Assembly: GCA_900175165.2 (NCBI GenBank)
Contig: FWWN02000424.1
Coordinates: forward strand, 1 to 62,604
From: Rhizomucor pusillus
Taxonomy: Eukaryota > Mucoromycota > Mucoromycetes > Mucorales > Lichtheimiaceae
DNA: 62,604 nt
Direction: 5' to 3'
Below, one piece after another: positions 20,025 to 32,060 of this stretch (position 1 is the first letter of the stretch; each line of letters opens with the position of its first letter). Position numbers and translations under genes: made by a program. Under the pieces are notes generated by a model that worked only from the letters and a program-made list of their open reading frames with translations, was not told where the DNA came from and did no database searches.

Positions 20025-22598
20025 TTAGGATGATGACACCTTCTTGTCCTGTTCAACGACCTTGTTAACGCTGATCTCCAGCAGCGAGTTGAGTCGGGTA
20101 ATCATAGATCGTGGGTCGTCGAGCACACCAGCGGCGCAAAGTGCATTGTCGTACACCTGTGATAATAAAATGTTGGTTACTTCAAAGTATTCAACAAACC
20201 GCAAAATAATTCTCTCGAGTTCTTACTTGTTCGACAATCATCTTGGCAAGGTCAGGATCCGACTTGCGCAGACGGTACAAACCGCGCATCACACCGTGGT
20301 CTGGATTGATTTCCAGACGGGTAGGCATAGGTGGCAGCTCGCCCATCTTTGCGGAACCTTGCATCATTTGCATCATTTTTCGCATAGCAGGGCTCTCGTG
20401 CTCAAGGACTATTAGAATGCTTGATCAGTTATCCACTATCTAGTCTGTAACAGCGTTGTTCTTACCGATAGCAGGGTATTTATCAAGACGACGGGAAACA
20501 TCAACTTGCTTGACAAGTTCTCCCAAAGTGGACCGGATGTAACCAGCGAGATCCTCGGCCTCGACCTCAGACAAGGCACCCTCAAGTGCATTTTCGCCGC
20601 TTCTGTCTTGCTGCAGCAGCGGATCCTCAGCCGCCTCGGCAGAGTCAGCAGCAACCAAGTCAACGCCTTGGAACTGTTTCAGGTGGTTGACAACAAACTC
20701 ATCCACAGTGTCGTACAAGTAGAGCAACTCGACACCCTTCTTTTTGAACATTTCAGTGTAAGGGCTCTCCTCGGCGTACTTGCGCTTGGATGTCAACAGA
20801 TAATAAATCTTTTCTTGTCCTTCCTTTTTACGATCATTGTATTCCTGCAAGCCAATCATCTCGCCCTCCTTGGTGGCAGAGCTCTCGAAACGCAAGAGCT
20901 TGGCGATATCTTTCTTGTGCATGGCGTCAGTGCACACACCTTCCTTGATAAACTGGCCAAAGTCAAGGAAGAACTCGTTGTACTTGGTTGGATCACGCTT
21001 GGCCTCGCCTTCGAGCCATTTCAGGACACGTTGTGTCATGACCATACGCAGACGAGAGAGGATGTTGTCCTGGAGCAATTCACGTGATACGTTCAGCGGG
21101 ATATCTTCAGAGTCGACGACGCCCTTGACGAAGCGAAGCCAGTCTGGAAGCAGACCCTTCGACTTGGGCTGGATCAGAACCTTGCGCGAATAAAGGGACA
21201 CGCCAGGTTCAGTACGTTCACCCAAAGATTCCATATGTCGTTCAGGAACGTATAGAATGGACGCGATGGAGATAGGTGCATCTGTCTTAAAGTGAAGCGT
21301 ATATTGAGGGTCGTCCCAGGCGTTAGCAATGAACCGATAGAATTGGCGGTGCTGATCCTCGGTAACACTGCTCTTCTCCTTGGTCCAAAGTGGCTCAACA
21401 GTGTTGACAGCATTATCGTTCAAGTAGATGGGGAAACCAACAAAGCTAAAAAATTGAAAACGGTTAATCACCTTGTATGTCCCACGTTCAAATCGGGAGC
21501 ATTACTTACTTTGAGTACTTTTTGATGATAGCATCCACTTCAAGGTATGAAGCAAAGGACTTGCAGTCGTCTCGCAATTCAATGACGATCTTTGTACCGA
21601 CAGCAACGTTGTCGGCCTCGGCAACAGTGTAGGAACCTTGGCCATCTGTTGTCCAGCAGTATCCCTTGGAACCAGGTTTGGCTGAGCGGGTGTAAACCTT
21701 GATCTTGTCGCCCACCATGAACTGAAATATACACATGCCCGAGTGAGACTAGGTGGTTGTCTGATACTCTGAATTCTGAACTTACCGTAGAGTAGAAGCC
21801 AACACCAAACTGACCAATGATACTGTCCTTGGCACCGGCAGCACCCTCCTTTTCAAGCTTCTCCAAGAAATTCTTTGATCCAGATCGGGCAATGGTACCC
21901 AAGTTCTCGTTCAGTTCCTCCAAGGTCATACCAATACCATAGTCCTAATGTACAGCGGGTGAGCAGCAATGTATATATGCATATCCATTTTTTTCCGTAC
22001 CTGGATGATAAACTGCTTCTTCTCCTTGTCGACAGAAATTCGGATCTCCAGAGGTTTGCCTGTTTCCATGGACGAGTCGACCATTTGGCTGTGGCGCAAC
22101 TTTTCGAGTGCATCGGCTGCGTTGGATACCAATTCACTGTTAAAAAAAAGAGCTATTCGTTAGCGAGAATAAAACACGTAGCAATTCCAAAATACTTTAC
22201 CGGACGAAAATCTCCTTTTCAGAGTACAGCGAGTTTGCGACAATTTGGAGCAAACGTTTGGTCTCGGTCTTGAATTCGTGGACCTCCTCGGGACCTGTCA
22301 CCACTTCCTCGGGTTCTTGTTGCTTTTTCTGCTCGGTAGCATCGGCTGCTTCGGTCGAATAACAAAGTTTTTGCCACAGCATGTGCTGGTTGGGCACGGT
22401 TGCGGCAGCCGCAGCGTTCGTCAGTTGCATAGGCGTAGACTAGTAAGAACATTACAGTTAGTAAGAACTGGCCGATCGATCGCACGGCGTATATTTCAAG
22501 AGACTCACCAAGAAAGCCTTGAACTGCTGACGCTGAGCGCCCCAGCGCGCTGCAGCGGACAGTTGAGGCACACGAGTGCGAGCAATGAATCGAAGCAT
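20025..22598 (-). CDS. TRAP1: mitochondrial HSP90 chaperone TRAP1
   Basis: HSP90-family ATPase of the mitochondrial matrix. The start [20 protein letters not shown] is an Arg-rich, acid-free presequence expected for matrix import. The GHKL ATPase motifs follow: [20 protein letters not shown] and [10 protein letters not shown]. The middle domain has [23 protein letters not shown]-type [10 protein letters not shown] and [12 protein letters not shown], with the conserved Arg in NVSRE that contacts ATP. The C-terminal dimerisation domain ends DKKVSSS without the MEEVD tail of cytosolic HSP90 and without a KDEL retention signal, and the charged linker is absent. These features separate TRAP1 from Hsp82 and Grp94. 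The gene has eight or so exons. A (GA)n tract lies 220-290 bases upstream of the start. Confidence 0.95.
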
Positions 22599-22820
22599 TA
22601 AAGTGTCAAGAAACAAAAAAGAAGGTCTGGGGTAAAAAAGAAGCTCAGGGCAACAACAGCGATCCTAAGCTCCGAAAGATGCATTTCTCCACAAGCTTCC
22701 TTTGCATTCCAGCCAGCAGCAGTAGTAGATGTATCGGAATAACTGCATCGTGATTTTTAATCAACATAAAAAAAAGGGAAGCATGAATATATAAAATCTA
22801 TCTACATGTACAGTAGCTGC

Positions 22821-22887
22821 GAGACAAAGAGAGAGAGAGAGAGAGAGTGAGTGAGAGAGAGAGAGAGAGAGAGTGAGAGAGAGAGAG
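22821..22887. repeat. (GA)n simple repeat
   Basis: A nearly pure GA dinucleotide tract interrupted by a few T bases, lying between TRAP1 and the fuconate dehydratase gene. Read on the minus strand it is a (CT)n run upstream of TRAP1, a composition common in fungal promoters. Confidence 0.9.
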
Positions 22888-22966
22888 GAAACAAACAGGG
22901 ACGAAAATGGAGAGCGAAGAGAAAGATATATAGGTTTCATCATCGTCATCAATCACCATCACCCAC

Positions 22967-24359
22967 TTAAGCCTTGTGGTTTGCCTGCTTGTGGATACGA
23001 CCGTCAGGGAATGAGTAATCCTCGATCGACTCGCGCTTCATCTGGATACTGTAACCAGGAGCAAGAGGGGTCATGTATCGTCCGTTCTTCATGACAACGG
23101 GTTCCAAAAAGTGTTCGTGCAAGTGGTCGACGTATTCCAAGACACGGCCCTCAGTGGTAGCAGAGACGCAGATGTAATCAATGAGAGAAAGATGCTGGAC
23201 GTATTCACAGAGACCGACACCACCGGCGTGGGGGCATACAGGGATATTGAACTTTTTGGCCATGAGCAAGATGGCAAGGATTTCGTTGACACCGGCAACG
23301 CGGCAAGAGTCGATCTGGCAGAAATCGATGGCATTTGCTTGAAAGAGCTGCTTAAAGATGATACGGTTCTGGATATGCTCACCGGTGGCAACTCTAGTGC
23401 GGGGATAGAGCGCCTTGCGGATAGCGGCGTGACCCAAGACATCGTCAGGCGAGGTCGGTTCCTCAATAAAGTGGGGCTTGAACTGCAAGAGATCTTCCAT
23501 CCACGCAATAGCCTCGTTCACGTCCCAGACCTGGTTAGCGTCCATCATCAACACACTGTCGTAACCGATTTCCTCACGGATCAGGGCAGCGCGACGGATA
23601 TCAGACTCCTTGTCGCCGCCAACCTTTTGCTTAAAGTGGGTGAAACCTTGTGCCTTGGCTTCTCTGCAGAGTCTGCGGACCTTTTCATCGCTGTAGCCTA
23701 ACAGTAGAATAAAATGCGTGAGTAAAAAGGAAGAAAGTTTATCTCACACGTGTATAATGTTTACCTAGCCAACCAGCAGATGTGGTGTAAGCGGGGTAAC
23801 CTTTCTCGCGCATTTCGGCCTCGCGCTGTGCCTTGGTGGGAGCGTTCTTTTGCAAGAGTTCGATAGCTTCCTCGGGAGTAATAGCATCAGTGATGTAGCG
23901 GAAATCAATGCAGCGGACAAACTCCTCGGGGGTTAGGTCGACAACGAGTTTCCAGAGCGGCTTCCCTTCAGCCTTGGCCCACAGATCCCAGACAGCGTTG
24001 ATAACGGCTGCGGTGGCGAGGTGGATCGCACCTTTCTCAGGACCAATCCAGCGCAATTGACTGTCTCCAGTGCAGATACGGTGGGTCTCGCGCATATCGG
24101 CGACAAGCTCGCTAAGCTTTCGGTTGATGAACTTGACAGCAAGAGCTTCAATGGCGCTGCAGCAGACTTCGGTGCCACGACCGCAGGTGAACGTCATACC
24201 GTGGCCTTCGAGCTTGTCGTTGTCGGTGTAGAAGATGACATAAGCAGCAGAGTAGTCGGGATCCTTGTTCATGGCATCGGAACCGTCGAGGTGTTGCGAG
24301 GTAGGGAAGCGGATATCACGGACCTCGTACTTTTGGATGACGCAGTCTTGAAGAGTCAT
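22967..24359 (-). CDS. L-fuconate dehydratase, enolase superfamily (ENOSF1-type)
   Basis: Mandelate-racemase-type enolase superfamily enzyme of about 440 residues, two exons split near 23700-23765. It begins MTLQDCVIQKYEVRDIRFPT (chosen over an upstream in-frame Met in a low-complexity leader). It carries the family residues in order: the KxK catalytic pair in HFKQKVGG, metal ligands in MMDANQ, FIEEPT and VATGEH, and the general base His in VCPHAGGVGL. The N-terminal lid reads SDAMNKDPDYSAAYVIFYTD, a close match in style to ENOSF1/FucD. The enzyme dehydrates L-fuconate to 2-keto-3-deoxy-L-fuconate, probably in the cytosol. It is followed on the same strand by TRAP1, with no functional link implied. 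Confidence 0.93.
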
Positions 24360-25189
24360 GATGGATTTTGTGTGTGTGTGAGAGAGAGAAAGAGGAAGAG
24401 AGTGAAACAGGTAGCAAAGTGATGGGAAAAGTTGTAAAATTCGCAAGCAGTATTTATATCAAAATGACGCTGCTAGCGCGCCTGGAGGTGTCAAGATTTT
24501 ATGCACGCTCGGCCTTTGCAAGTTATCTGCCTTTTTCGGGTGTGGCGGGTGGACTCGGGGATTTCGGGGACTTTTGCAAGGGGAATTTGTCTTGTCCTGC
24601 TCACCCGTCATTTTCCCCGACTCTCCGGACGTGAAGGATCATCGTTGTATCGTCCTAAGACTAGTTCACTCCTCCTCTGCAACAGCGCAAAGTATCAACG
24701 ATTATTAAGACCCTGGCCTTTACACGTCACCGTCGTGGAATTCCGCACATGCATTATGCCCATTATTCCCCGCGCACATCGCCCGTACTAAACAGTAGCA
24801 TGCCCTGTATCATTGATCCTGCTCATTATTGTTATTAGTTTACCTCCTGTCTCGCGTGAGAATCAAGGGACACAATTTCAGGAACCAAAAGAGCATCGGA
24901 TACCCTTGACTACGTAAAGACATCGTCTAGCAAGATGTTGCCAGAACGTCGTCGAATACAAGAATGACAGAAGACCTAACGACGAATTGAAATTGCTTTT
25001 TATTCTCTTTTGACAACATCGTTTATCAGAAAGACGTTGTAGTTGCCAAATACAAGGATGGGGTTTCTTTCGTTCATCTTTTCTCTCTTTCTTTTTCTTT
25101 TCCTGTGTGCACTCCTCTTTCTTCCTCTGCTACTTCGGTTTGCTATTCGACTTTTTTGATCTGCAACTTATTTCCCTCAGTTGGTGAAA
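24360..25189. other. divergent promoter region, no gene
   Basis: An 830-base gap between two outward-facing genes. It holds short CT-rich tracts (25075-25135) just before the gene at 25190. No motif-bearing open frame is present. Confidence 0.5.
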
Positions 25190-25808
25190 ATGACATATCG
25201 GGACTGGAACCAACGTGTGAGCTTTGTTTGTGCACAGTTTAGGTGGTACCGACTGACGGATCTTTTGACCTTTGTGGACGATTTGAGGAGATGCATCCTC
25301 GAGTCTATCGGAAAAATATCCGAAGTGCGTTGCCCGCCGCTGGAACCACTTGGAGAACCTCCCGCGCAGCCAAATCTACGCTTCCCTGAGTCTGATACCT
25401 TTGTGTGCGACGGTGTGGGAGACTGGGCCGACCGCATTGATGCTTTGCTTCTTGCAAGATCGCTCATCCTCTATCCCAACAAGCTCCTCCGCCGATACCC
25501 GGATATACTCACGCAGGGCGAGGCAGAGTTGTATGCTTTGCATCTCATCAATCAGTTCATGCGAGACGTGGTACGTTAACATGCATTTGATCTCCTCCTT
25601 ATTCCCTGCGCCGTGACTTATCAAACTTTACAAGTTCGACATGAATGATGTGATTGATCAGCGCGAGTTTGAACAACTCTTTGATTTGCAGTGGCAGGAC
25701 GACAGTGATGGTTTAGCAGGACCCATCGAAGAAACAATGCCGGTAGAACAAGGAAGCGACAACAGCAGCAAGGAGGAACGAGTCGTCCTAAATAAGCGCA
25801 AAGAATGA
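25190..25808 (+). CDS. uncharacterised 184-residue protein
   Basis: Two exons (25190-25570, 25635-25808) join in phase 0 to give 184 residues. I do not recognise the family. It begins MTYRDWNQRVSFVCAQFRWY and continues with dense globular sequence: FVDDLRRCILESIGKI, CDGVGDWADRIDALLLARSL and AELYALHLINQFMRDV. The second exon (FDMNDVIDQREFEQLFDLQW) has an acidic, EF-hand-like or calcium-pocket-like look without a full consensus loop, and the tail is polar. It is probably cytosolic since no signal or membrane segment is visible. It is convergent with the sphingomyelinase-like gene, 166 bases apart. Confidence 0.7.
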
Positions 25809-25974
25809 CTCGTCTCGACAAGAAGAAACAAGAATGATGCCTGGATCTTTGCAAGGAACATTTGCATTTTTGTATTTTTCTTTCTTTTCCTTCCGCTGTA
25901 TAACAACAAGTGCTGTATTGTTGGTATCGGCGTGTATATGTAGTTTTAGATTTACAGTACATCAACCGCTGTTA

Positions 25975-27834
25975 TCAAGATAGCTCGACGATGCAACTCA
26001 GACCATAGTGATCTTCTTTGCATGTTAGTCAATTCTGCCCGATATTTCGAATGTTTTTGTCTCTCTTTACCTGATACTTGGGTAAATGGTATCGTTTCTT
26101 TCTCTTCCTTGCTCAGTCGGTCATTGTTGCGCACCAAGAACTTTTCCACCTGTGCATCTTTGATCTGCATCGTCTTGGATCGTGACTTGTCCCACAAAAT
26201 GTGGTCTATGCTCTGTACAGACATGGCTTCATCCTGGTCGGTAAGTACAGTCTCTGCAGGCTCCAGCTGACCATCGTCGCCTAGCACGACGTCGCCAAAC
26301 GTGACAGGATGGTATTTATACTTGTCATACACTGCATCCGCTAGATCAAGCGAGTACTGTGGATCCACATACAGCCGTCTATTCATATATTTCTCTTCCT
26401 CGCCGTTATCATCATCGTTTGCCACATTGTAGAAATTTGACACGTCCACACCTCGGCCGCTCAACACATCCATCATCATCTTGTACTCCCGCGAGCTCTC
26501 CTTGGAGTGCTCTGTCTGCGGAAGTCCCTCGTGCACTGCAGCGTCCACGTTAAAGTCGCCCATGAGTACAATCGGGATATTGTCATTTTGTGCGGTATCT
26601 CGGATGAACTGATGAAGCAGTGCGAATTGTGCCATTCGTACTTGTACATCGATTTGATTAGATGTAGCCGAGCCCACGTACGAGGCCTGTGCGTGTGTCG
26701 TGTATAGGTGCATGTAACGTGTGCTGTTCAATTGGATCGTTGCACGCAACGCACCTTTCCGAGACAACCTAACATAATGTCAATATCGAGCAACCTACAT
26801 ATATGAAATAAACTCACTTACCAATCGCTGTGAATACCCCTTGGATACTCGATCGCGTCAGAAGCAACGATAGGGAACCGTGACAAGATGAGTAATCCAC
26901 CGTCTGCAGCAAAATCCCAAGGATAGTGACGTGGCGACTCGACGTGGTAGTTGTATCCCATGTATCTGGCTTGCTGTATCAACCAATCTTTTCGACGGCT
27001 CGCAAAACCGAATAATTCCTGGAAGGCCACAATGTCGTAATCGGGCAGAATATACTTTACAATGTAATCCAGCCGCTCGTCCTTGAAATCGGACCAGCTG
27101 TTGGTTACACCAGGCGGACGCATAAAAATGTTGGCGGTAAGCATCCGAGCGCTCGAGTCAGTGGATTTATCTGGGTATGGCCCGGGCGTTACAGATGACG
27201 GCGCAAAAAACACGGCAAAGAATAGGAGAATGGAGAATACGAACAGGGCGAATATGGAAATGCAGATCATTGCGCCGCGGAACCGTGCTAAGAATGAAGG
27301 AAGCACCACGCGCGGCAGCGTCGGGCACCGGGATGCGATCGAGTAGTAGGCGTATGAGCAGCAGGTGGCAGGATAGGCAGAGGATGCGAATGAATCAATA
27401 GACGTGGACGACAGCGAGTCCATTCGGCTGTATAAAGGTCGTCGGATAGGCAACGTTGGAAGTGCAATCGCTTGGTGTGATCGGAGACGTGGTATATGCC
27501 GCAACCAATTGTATGCCCGGCCAAAGAACGTCTTGGCAGGTGGATAGAATTGATACGGTGGTGGGGCAGAGTCCGTGCTCACAACGCTCTCCTGCGAGTA
27601 CGACCTTGATAAGAGCGGTGCCTCTTGCTCGCCACCACCGCCGCCGTTTGCTTCCTGATCACTGTACGCATCCTCCTCGGTTGTCATTGACACTCGCACG
27701 TTGCTTCTCTCCTCGCCCGCAGAGGACTCGTATGCTTCTTCGGTGCCTTGTTCGTACTGGCGACTATCCGGTGTGTTTTCGTGGAGAGTTATTCTTTCCG
27801 CATTGTCGCTGTAATCGTCGTGCGGTGGTCCCAT
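25975..27834 (-). CDS. neutral sphingomyelinase-like phosphodiesterase (EEP fold)
   Basis: Three exons (27834-26822, 26768-26071, 26015-25975) give 583 residues with every phase correct. The first ~190 residues are a disordered acidic head, followed by a membrane segment near residue 200 (SIFALFVFSILLFFAVFFAP). The catalytic EEP domain then shows MLTANIFMRPPG, IVAFQELFGF (metal-binding Glu), the LYTTHAQ block, MGDFNVD and SIDHILW. The terminal catalytic Asp-His lies in the third exon, SEDHYGLSCIVELS, reached only by splicing a 55-base intron (26016-26070) with a CTAAC branch site. The enzyme hydrolyses sphingomyelin or related phospholipids; in fungi, which make little sphingomyelin, the substrate may be inositol phosphosphingolipid (Isc1-like), which is inference. 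It shares a 288-base promoter gap with BolA. Confidence 0.9.
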
Positions 27835-28122
27835 TTGTGTGTGAGTGTATATGTGAATGTCGTAAGAGTAGCAGCAGTGGAGTTGAAAAAATGAATGCTT
27901 TTTGCAGGGATCACCCTCCCGAACCTACCATTGCCGGAAAACGGTTTTTCGTTGCATGCATTGGCCTGCGGTGTGCTTGCTCTTCTTTGCATTGGTCATG
28001 CAATTGTGATTATTTTAGCATCAATTCAACAGTAGTAATCTGGCAACAGAACCTAAATTCATCGCAGCATTTTTAAAGCATATTTTCTCTTCCTTTTATT
28101 TTCTCTCTTGATTTGGAAACCA
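27835..28122. promoter_or_regulatory. bidirectional promoter region
   Basis: A 288-base gap lies between the starts of the sphingomyelinase-like gene (minus) and the BolA gene (plus). It must carry both 5' flanks. I see no clear TATA box for either. Confidence 0.45.
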
Positions 28123-28655
28123 ATGTCTACTGAAGCAAAGGGCCCTATCCAGTTGTCTGTAGAAAAGAAGGTTATTACAACATACATGCGACCTTTACAG
28201 CATTGATCGCGATGCTCAAACTTACTCTGCTTTCAAACAGATCAGCGAAGCACTGAACCCATCAACGCTCGAAATTGTTAACGAATCACACTTGCATGCG
28301 CACCATGCTCCTATGCGTGGAAATACCAACCCAGAGACACACTTTCGGTACACAACTTTGCCAAAACAGTGATATTCAGTTCATTGTATTAATTCCAGCA
28401 TGCAGTATCACGATCGTTTCCGAAGGTTTCAAGGGCAAGGTGGGTATAACACCCTGAGACTGGCGTCCCACATTCTTTTCGACCCAGGAAAGAGGCACAG
28501 CTAATAAGGTTTCTCAACCCACCCAGTCTCTTATGCAGCGACATCGATTCGTTTATGATCTGCTCAACGACGAATTGAAAAATGGCATCCACGCTTTGTC
28601 TCTAAAGACAAAGACCAAGGAAGAAATGGACAAGGAACAGGGCTTAAAGGCATAA
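28123..28655 (+). CDS. BolA-like protein
   Basis: Four exons (28123-28170, 28241-28347, 28406-28439, 28527-28655) give 105 residues. The BolA fold is complete: ISEALNPSTLEIVNESHLHA, THFRITIVSEGFKGK and SLMQRHRFVYDLLNDELKNG, with HALSLKTKTKEE at the end. The invariant His of QRHRF is a potential Fe-S ligand with monothiol glutaredoxins. BolA proteins work in Fe-S cluster trafficking and iron sensing. No mitochondrial presequence is obvious, so a cytosolic form is as likely as a mitochondrial one. The loop MRGNTNPETHF is typical. The first intron uses the unusual donor GTTATT. The third exon is only 34 bases, so automatic models may miss it. Confidence 0.93.
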
Positions 28656-28735
28656 TGATAAGCAAGAAGAATAATAACGAGGAGATAGATGGAATCTATT
28701 AAATACTGCATTTTTTGATTACTTGAATGGATTAT

Positions 28736-30985
28736 TTAATCGACTTTGATGCTAGCAAAGATCCTGTGCAGGAACACCAAGCAAGCAAAGTAGCCCACAG
28801 CACCTGTATGACGTGTTAGTTAGAAGTCGTCGCCAATTATTATATCCCTAAATTACCTGAGAGTAATCCGAAAAGAAGCGAGATGATGCCAGAGTATCCA
28901 AAGTACAAGATGGTGCTTGTAAAGCTGCTAATGTCGAGCTTCGTAAGGTAATAAAGTACAGAGTATAAAAAGACATAAAATCCAGCTGCTGCTCCTGTCA
29001 AGAAAGCTCGCCATGCCCATCGATAGTCCTCGGCGCAAAGATGGAAATAGCATAGCAAAATCGTTACTTGCGACGCTGTAAGAATAAGGACGATGAATAC
29101 CAAGAACAGAAATCCAATTCCGTAATAAATCCGGTGAAACCAGATGCTGTTCATGATAAAGTAGAGCTCGATAAATATAGCGCCGAATGGCAGAATACCG
29201 CCCATGAAGATAGAAGGTGTGCTGCGTAGATAAAATGGTTGCTCAGGAATTTGCCGAGGGATTTGGTTTGTGCGCACAGGTGGTTCAATGCGAGATTTTC
29301 GGAAACCAAAGTATGAACCCATTACGCTCAGGGGCACAAAGATAAGCAGCCACATTGCTAGGAGGGCCATCATTGTGCCGAATGGAACGGCGCCTGAAGA
29401 CCGCGACGCAACGAGGATGAGATCAAGAGTGAAAAGTGTGGACAATATGACACTGAAAATGAACATGTCAACGTCGCGTCTCAAACGCAATAGCTAGATA
29501 CCGAATATATATACTTACCCAGGCAAGAGCGTAGCAGATAAAAGGATATTGGACTTCCATTTTTCACCCTTGTTCATCTTGTAGACTCGGGCAGATACGA
29601 AGCCTCCAATGAAACCGAAGATCATAAAGAAGATGACCATGACGGTAGCCAGAGCGCCTCGATTAGATGGTGACAAGAATCCAAGCACAGCAAAGACTAG
29701 ACCCAGATATTTAGTTCAGGGAACTTCTGCAGCAATTCGAAATATCATCACCCACCCAGCGTGAGAGTCGCCATAGCGACAAGCTGCGTACCGCTTCCAA
29801 CCATCACAGACAACAGCATAGAGTGGTGTGGCGGTCGGAATACATCGCCGTGGACGAGCTTCCAGCCGTAATCTTCCTGCAAATCCTCCTATTCATGTGT
29901 CAGTTATAGCGTACCTGTAGTTAGGTAAAACACCAAGTCTTACCTGGGCTTCATCGCTGTTGTAACGGGAAATATCCTTGTGCAAGGCTCGCAGAAGTAT
30001 CATTGCAACCATACCAGTCAAGAACAAGACAATGACGATCGAATTGACAAGCGAGAACCAGTGGATGGAAGGATCATTGATATGCAAATAGTTGTCCCAA
30101 CGAGTTGCCCATGCCTTGGATGATGCCTACAACCCGGGAAACTTTGTCAGTAATTTAATCTTTTTAAACAGGGATAGTTGCACTTACACGCCAAGTAACA
30201 CTGTACGTGTATACGACGTGGTCGGAACCATCTTCCTTTAGCGAAAATCCTGATCGAGCGTGCGCACAGTCTGGGTTGCCAATTGCATCAACCTTTGTAT
30301 CTCTGCTTTCAGGAACAACCACTACTCCCACTACACGTTTCTTTCCATCGGGTCGTTCGTGGTAGTCGATGTTGATCGAGTAATGATTGTTCAGCAATGG
30401 TCGATCAGTTTCCGTGGCTTCTCCAAGCTTAAATCCAATGCTGTAATATTCTTCGTCTGTGTGTTCATCTGTCATGATTCTAGCAGCCGGCAATTCATCG
30501 ACAACAAAATTCAAGCCGTAGCCATCATCGATACATTGATTAATATACTGGGCATCGTCTTTTGGTATCGCGGGCGTTTGACATAACAGTTGGCACTCGA
30601 CATTTTTTCCCATATTGAGCTTTTACAGAGTAGTATAAGTTTCTTGCAACCCACTATCCATTCCCGGCCCGCCACGTACCTGGAAAGCCGACGTGTAGAT
30701 ACGATCACCAAACAAGACGCTGCCAAGACTTTCGGGACGAGGCTCAGGACCACCCTCCGGCTGACAGAAGTGGAATCGCTTATCGTAGTAGTCATAGGCC
30801 AGAAGCGTTCTTACGCCTTGGTTTGACATGGGTACCAAGGAGTTTACATAAAGCGGAACATTGTCTCCGTCGGCATAGTCATTGGGAGCAACACCAGGGA
30901 GGTAGAAAGCACTGCAGAAATGCAGTAGTAGGTTTAGCAGTAAGAGGAGTAGACACGGCTTGATCCCGCCTTGTTGTGATGACAT
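28736..30985 (-). CDS. transmembrane 9 superfamily (EMP70/TM9SF) protein
   Basis: Seven or so exons encode about 630 residues. A signal peptide ([20 protein letters not shown]) opens at Met 30985, followed by the lumenal domain with [18 protein letters not shown] and the [15 protein letters not shown] block. Nine membrane helices follow, including [20 protein letters not shown] and [19 protein letters not shown]. The [20 protein letters not shown] motif before helix two is diagnostic. The protein ends IFASIKVD, the KxD signal for COPI binding and Golgi retention. TM9 proteins sort membrane cargo, particularly glycine-rich helices, through the Golgi and endosomes. It resembles TM9SF2/4 more than TM9SF3, which I state from length and motif style. 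An upstream in-frame GTG is not used. Confidence 0.95.
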
Positions 30986-31273
30986 GCCCACTCTAAAGAG
31001 TAAAAGCGCAGAACCAAGAAATACGATTTCATGCGCAGTGCCACCAGCCCTCCTTGGCTTGGGATTGACGTTTCAAAATCAGCTCATCTTTCTCAACTGG
31101 GCTGCGTGCTTGCTTGGCTCAAATCAGAAACCAAGATGTGCTGATTAACATACGATTTATTAAGATATTTATATTCAAATGCGACAACAGGTCTACATAG
31201 TTTATTGCAAATTAGAAAACAGCTGTTTTAGGACTATTTAGATTACAACTGTGTGTTATCGTTTGTTTATTAG

Positions 31274-32060
31274 TTATAGATCAAACTGATTGTCGCCATA
31301 AAGTGCTTGTAGCCTTCGTTCCACATTTTCTTTTATTTGCACATTGGAGTCTGACAAGCTGCTCCCAGCGACTTCAGCCACGCCATGGAAACCTTGCTTG
31401 CTGGCAAATGCATATGTATTCTTAGATGCGGCAGTATCCAGCTCGTTCTTCAAGGCTTCTACGACGAGGTCCAGAGTCTGCCATTGTTTCCTGTAGTTTT
31501 TAATGGCTGCGTCGTACTTTTCTCGGTTCTCCTGAAATTGCGACTTCTTGATGCAATTTGTGAATATAGTGGCAAGCATATGTAACGTATCATCAAAATG
31601 TGACCACGTGGCGCTGAACATTTTGTAGATGGCCCTAATGCTGATCTTCTTCCTGAAGTCTGCTACAGCGACTCGCGAGAAATTTATCCTTATGTTTGCC
31701 GAAATAATATCCATATCTGTCTCTAGACCAATGAATACCCTATGCCTGTCATTGAGAGTAGTTGGAGATGTTGCTAGGATCTTCATGGTTTTTGAAGCAA
31801 GGATAAGCTTCTTTTCACTCTTCTTCCGTCTGACGCGCAGATCCTCCCGCAGAAAATGTTCTCATACAGTTTAGACTTCTCCTGCAGGAACGTCGAAACG
31901 AGGCTATCTGCTTCATAAGTGGATGTCAATCGACGCGTGCCTACTGCATATTTTAGCTGTAATAATTTTGAGCGTACTTGATGGGCTGTGAGGAATAGCA
32001 GACGTCATTAGCTTTGCAACTTGACGCAGGAACTCTGGATCGACGGCATATCAATTCTAT
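31274..32060 (-). pseudogene. broken gene of unknown family
   Basis: The 3' part is an open frame of 170 codons (31786-31274). It reads as a helical, coiled-coil-rich protein (YKMFSATWSHFDDTLHMLAT, YDAAIKNYRKQWQTLDLVVE, VQIKENVERRLQALYGDNQF). Coding-like sequence continues upstream in other frames: LKYAVGTRRLTSTYEADSLV before 31900 and VDPEFLRQVAKLMTSAIPHS near 32030. The frames switch without usable splice signals, so the gene is probably disrupted. I do not recognise the family. It may be a lineage-specific Mucorales gene. Confidence 0.45.

Noticed and set aside
20506..21087. 193-codon plus-strand frame opposite TRAP1
   Set aside because: Antisense shadow; the minus strand shows clear HSP90 motifs.
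22761..22952. Ser-Leu repeat frame on the minus strand
   Set aside because: Translation of the (GA)n simple repeat, not a gene.
23111..23701. 196-codon plus-strand frame opposite the fuconate dehydratase
   Set aside because: Antisense shadow of a conserved enzyme exon.
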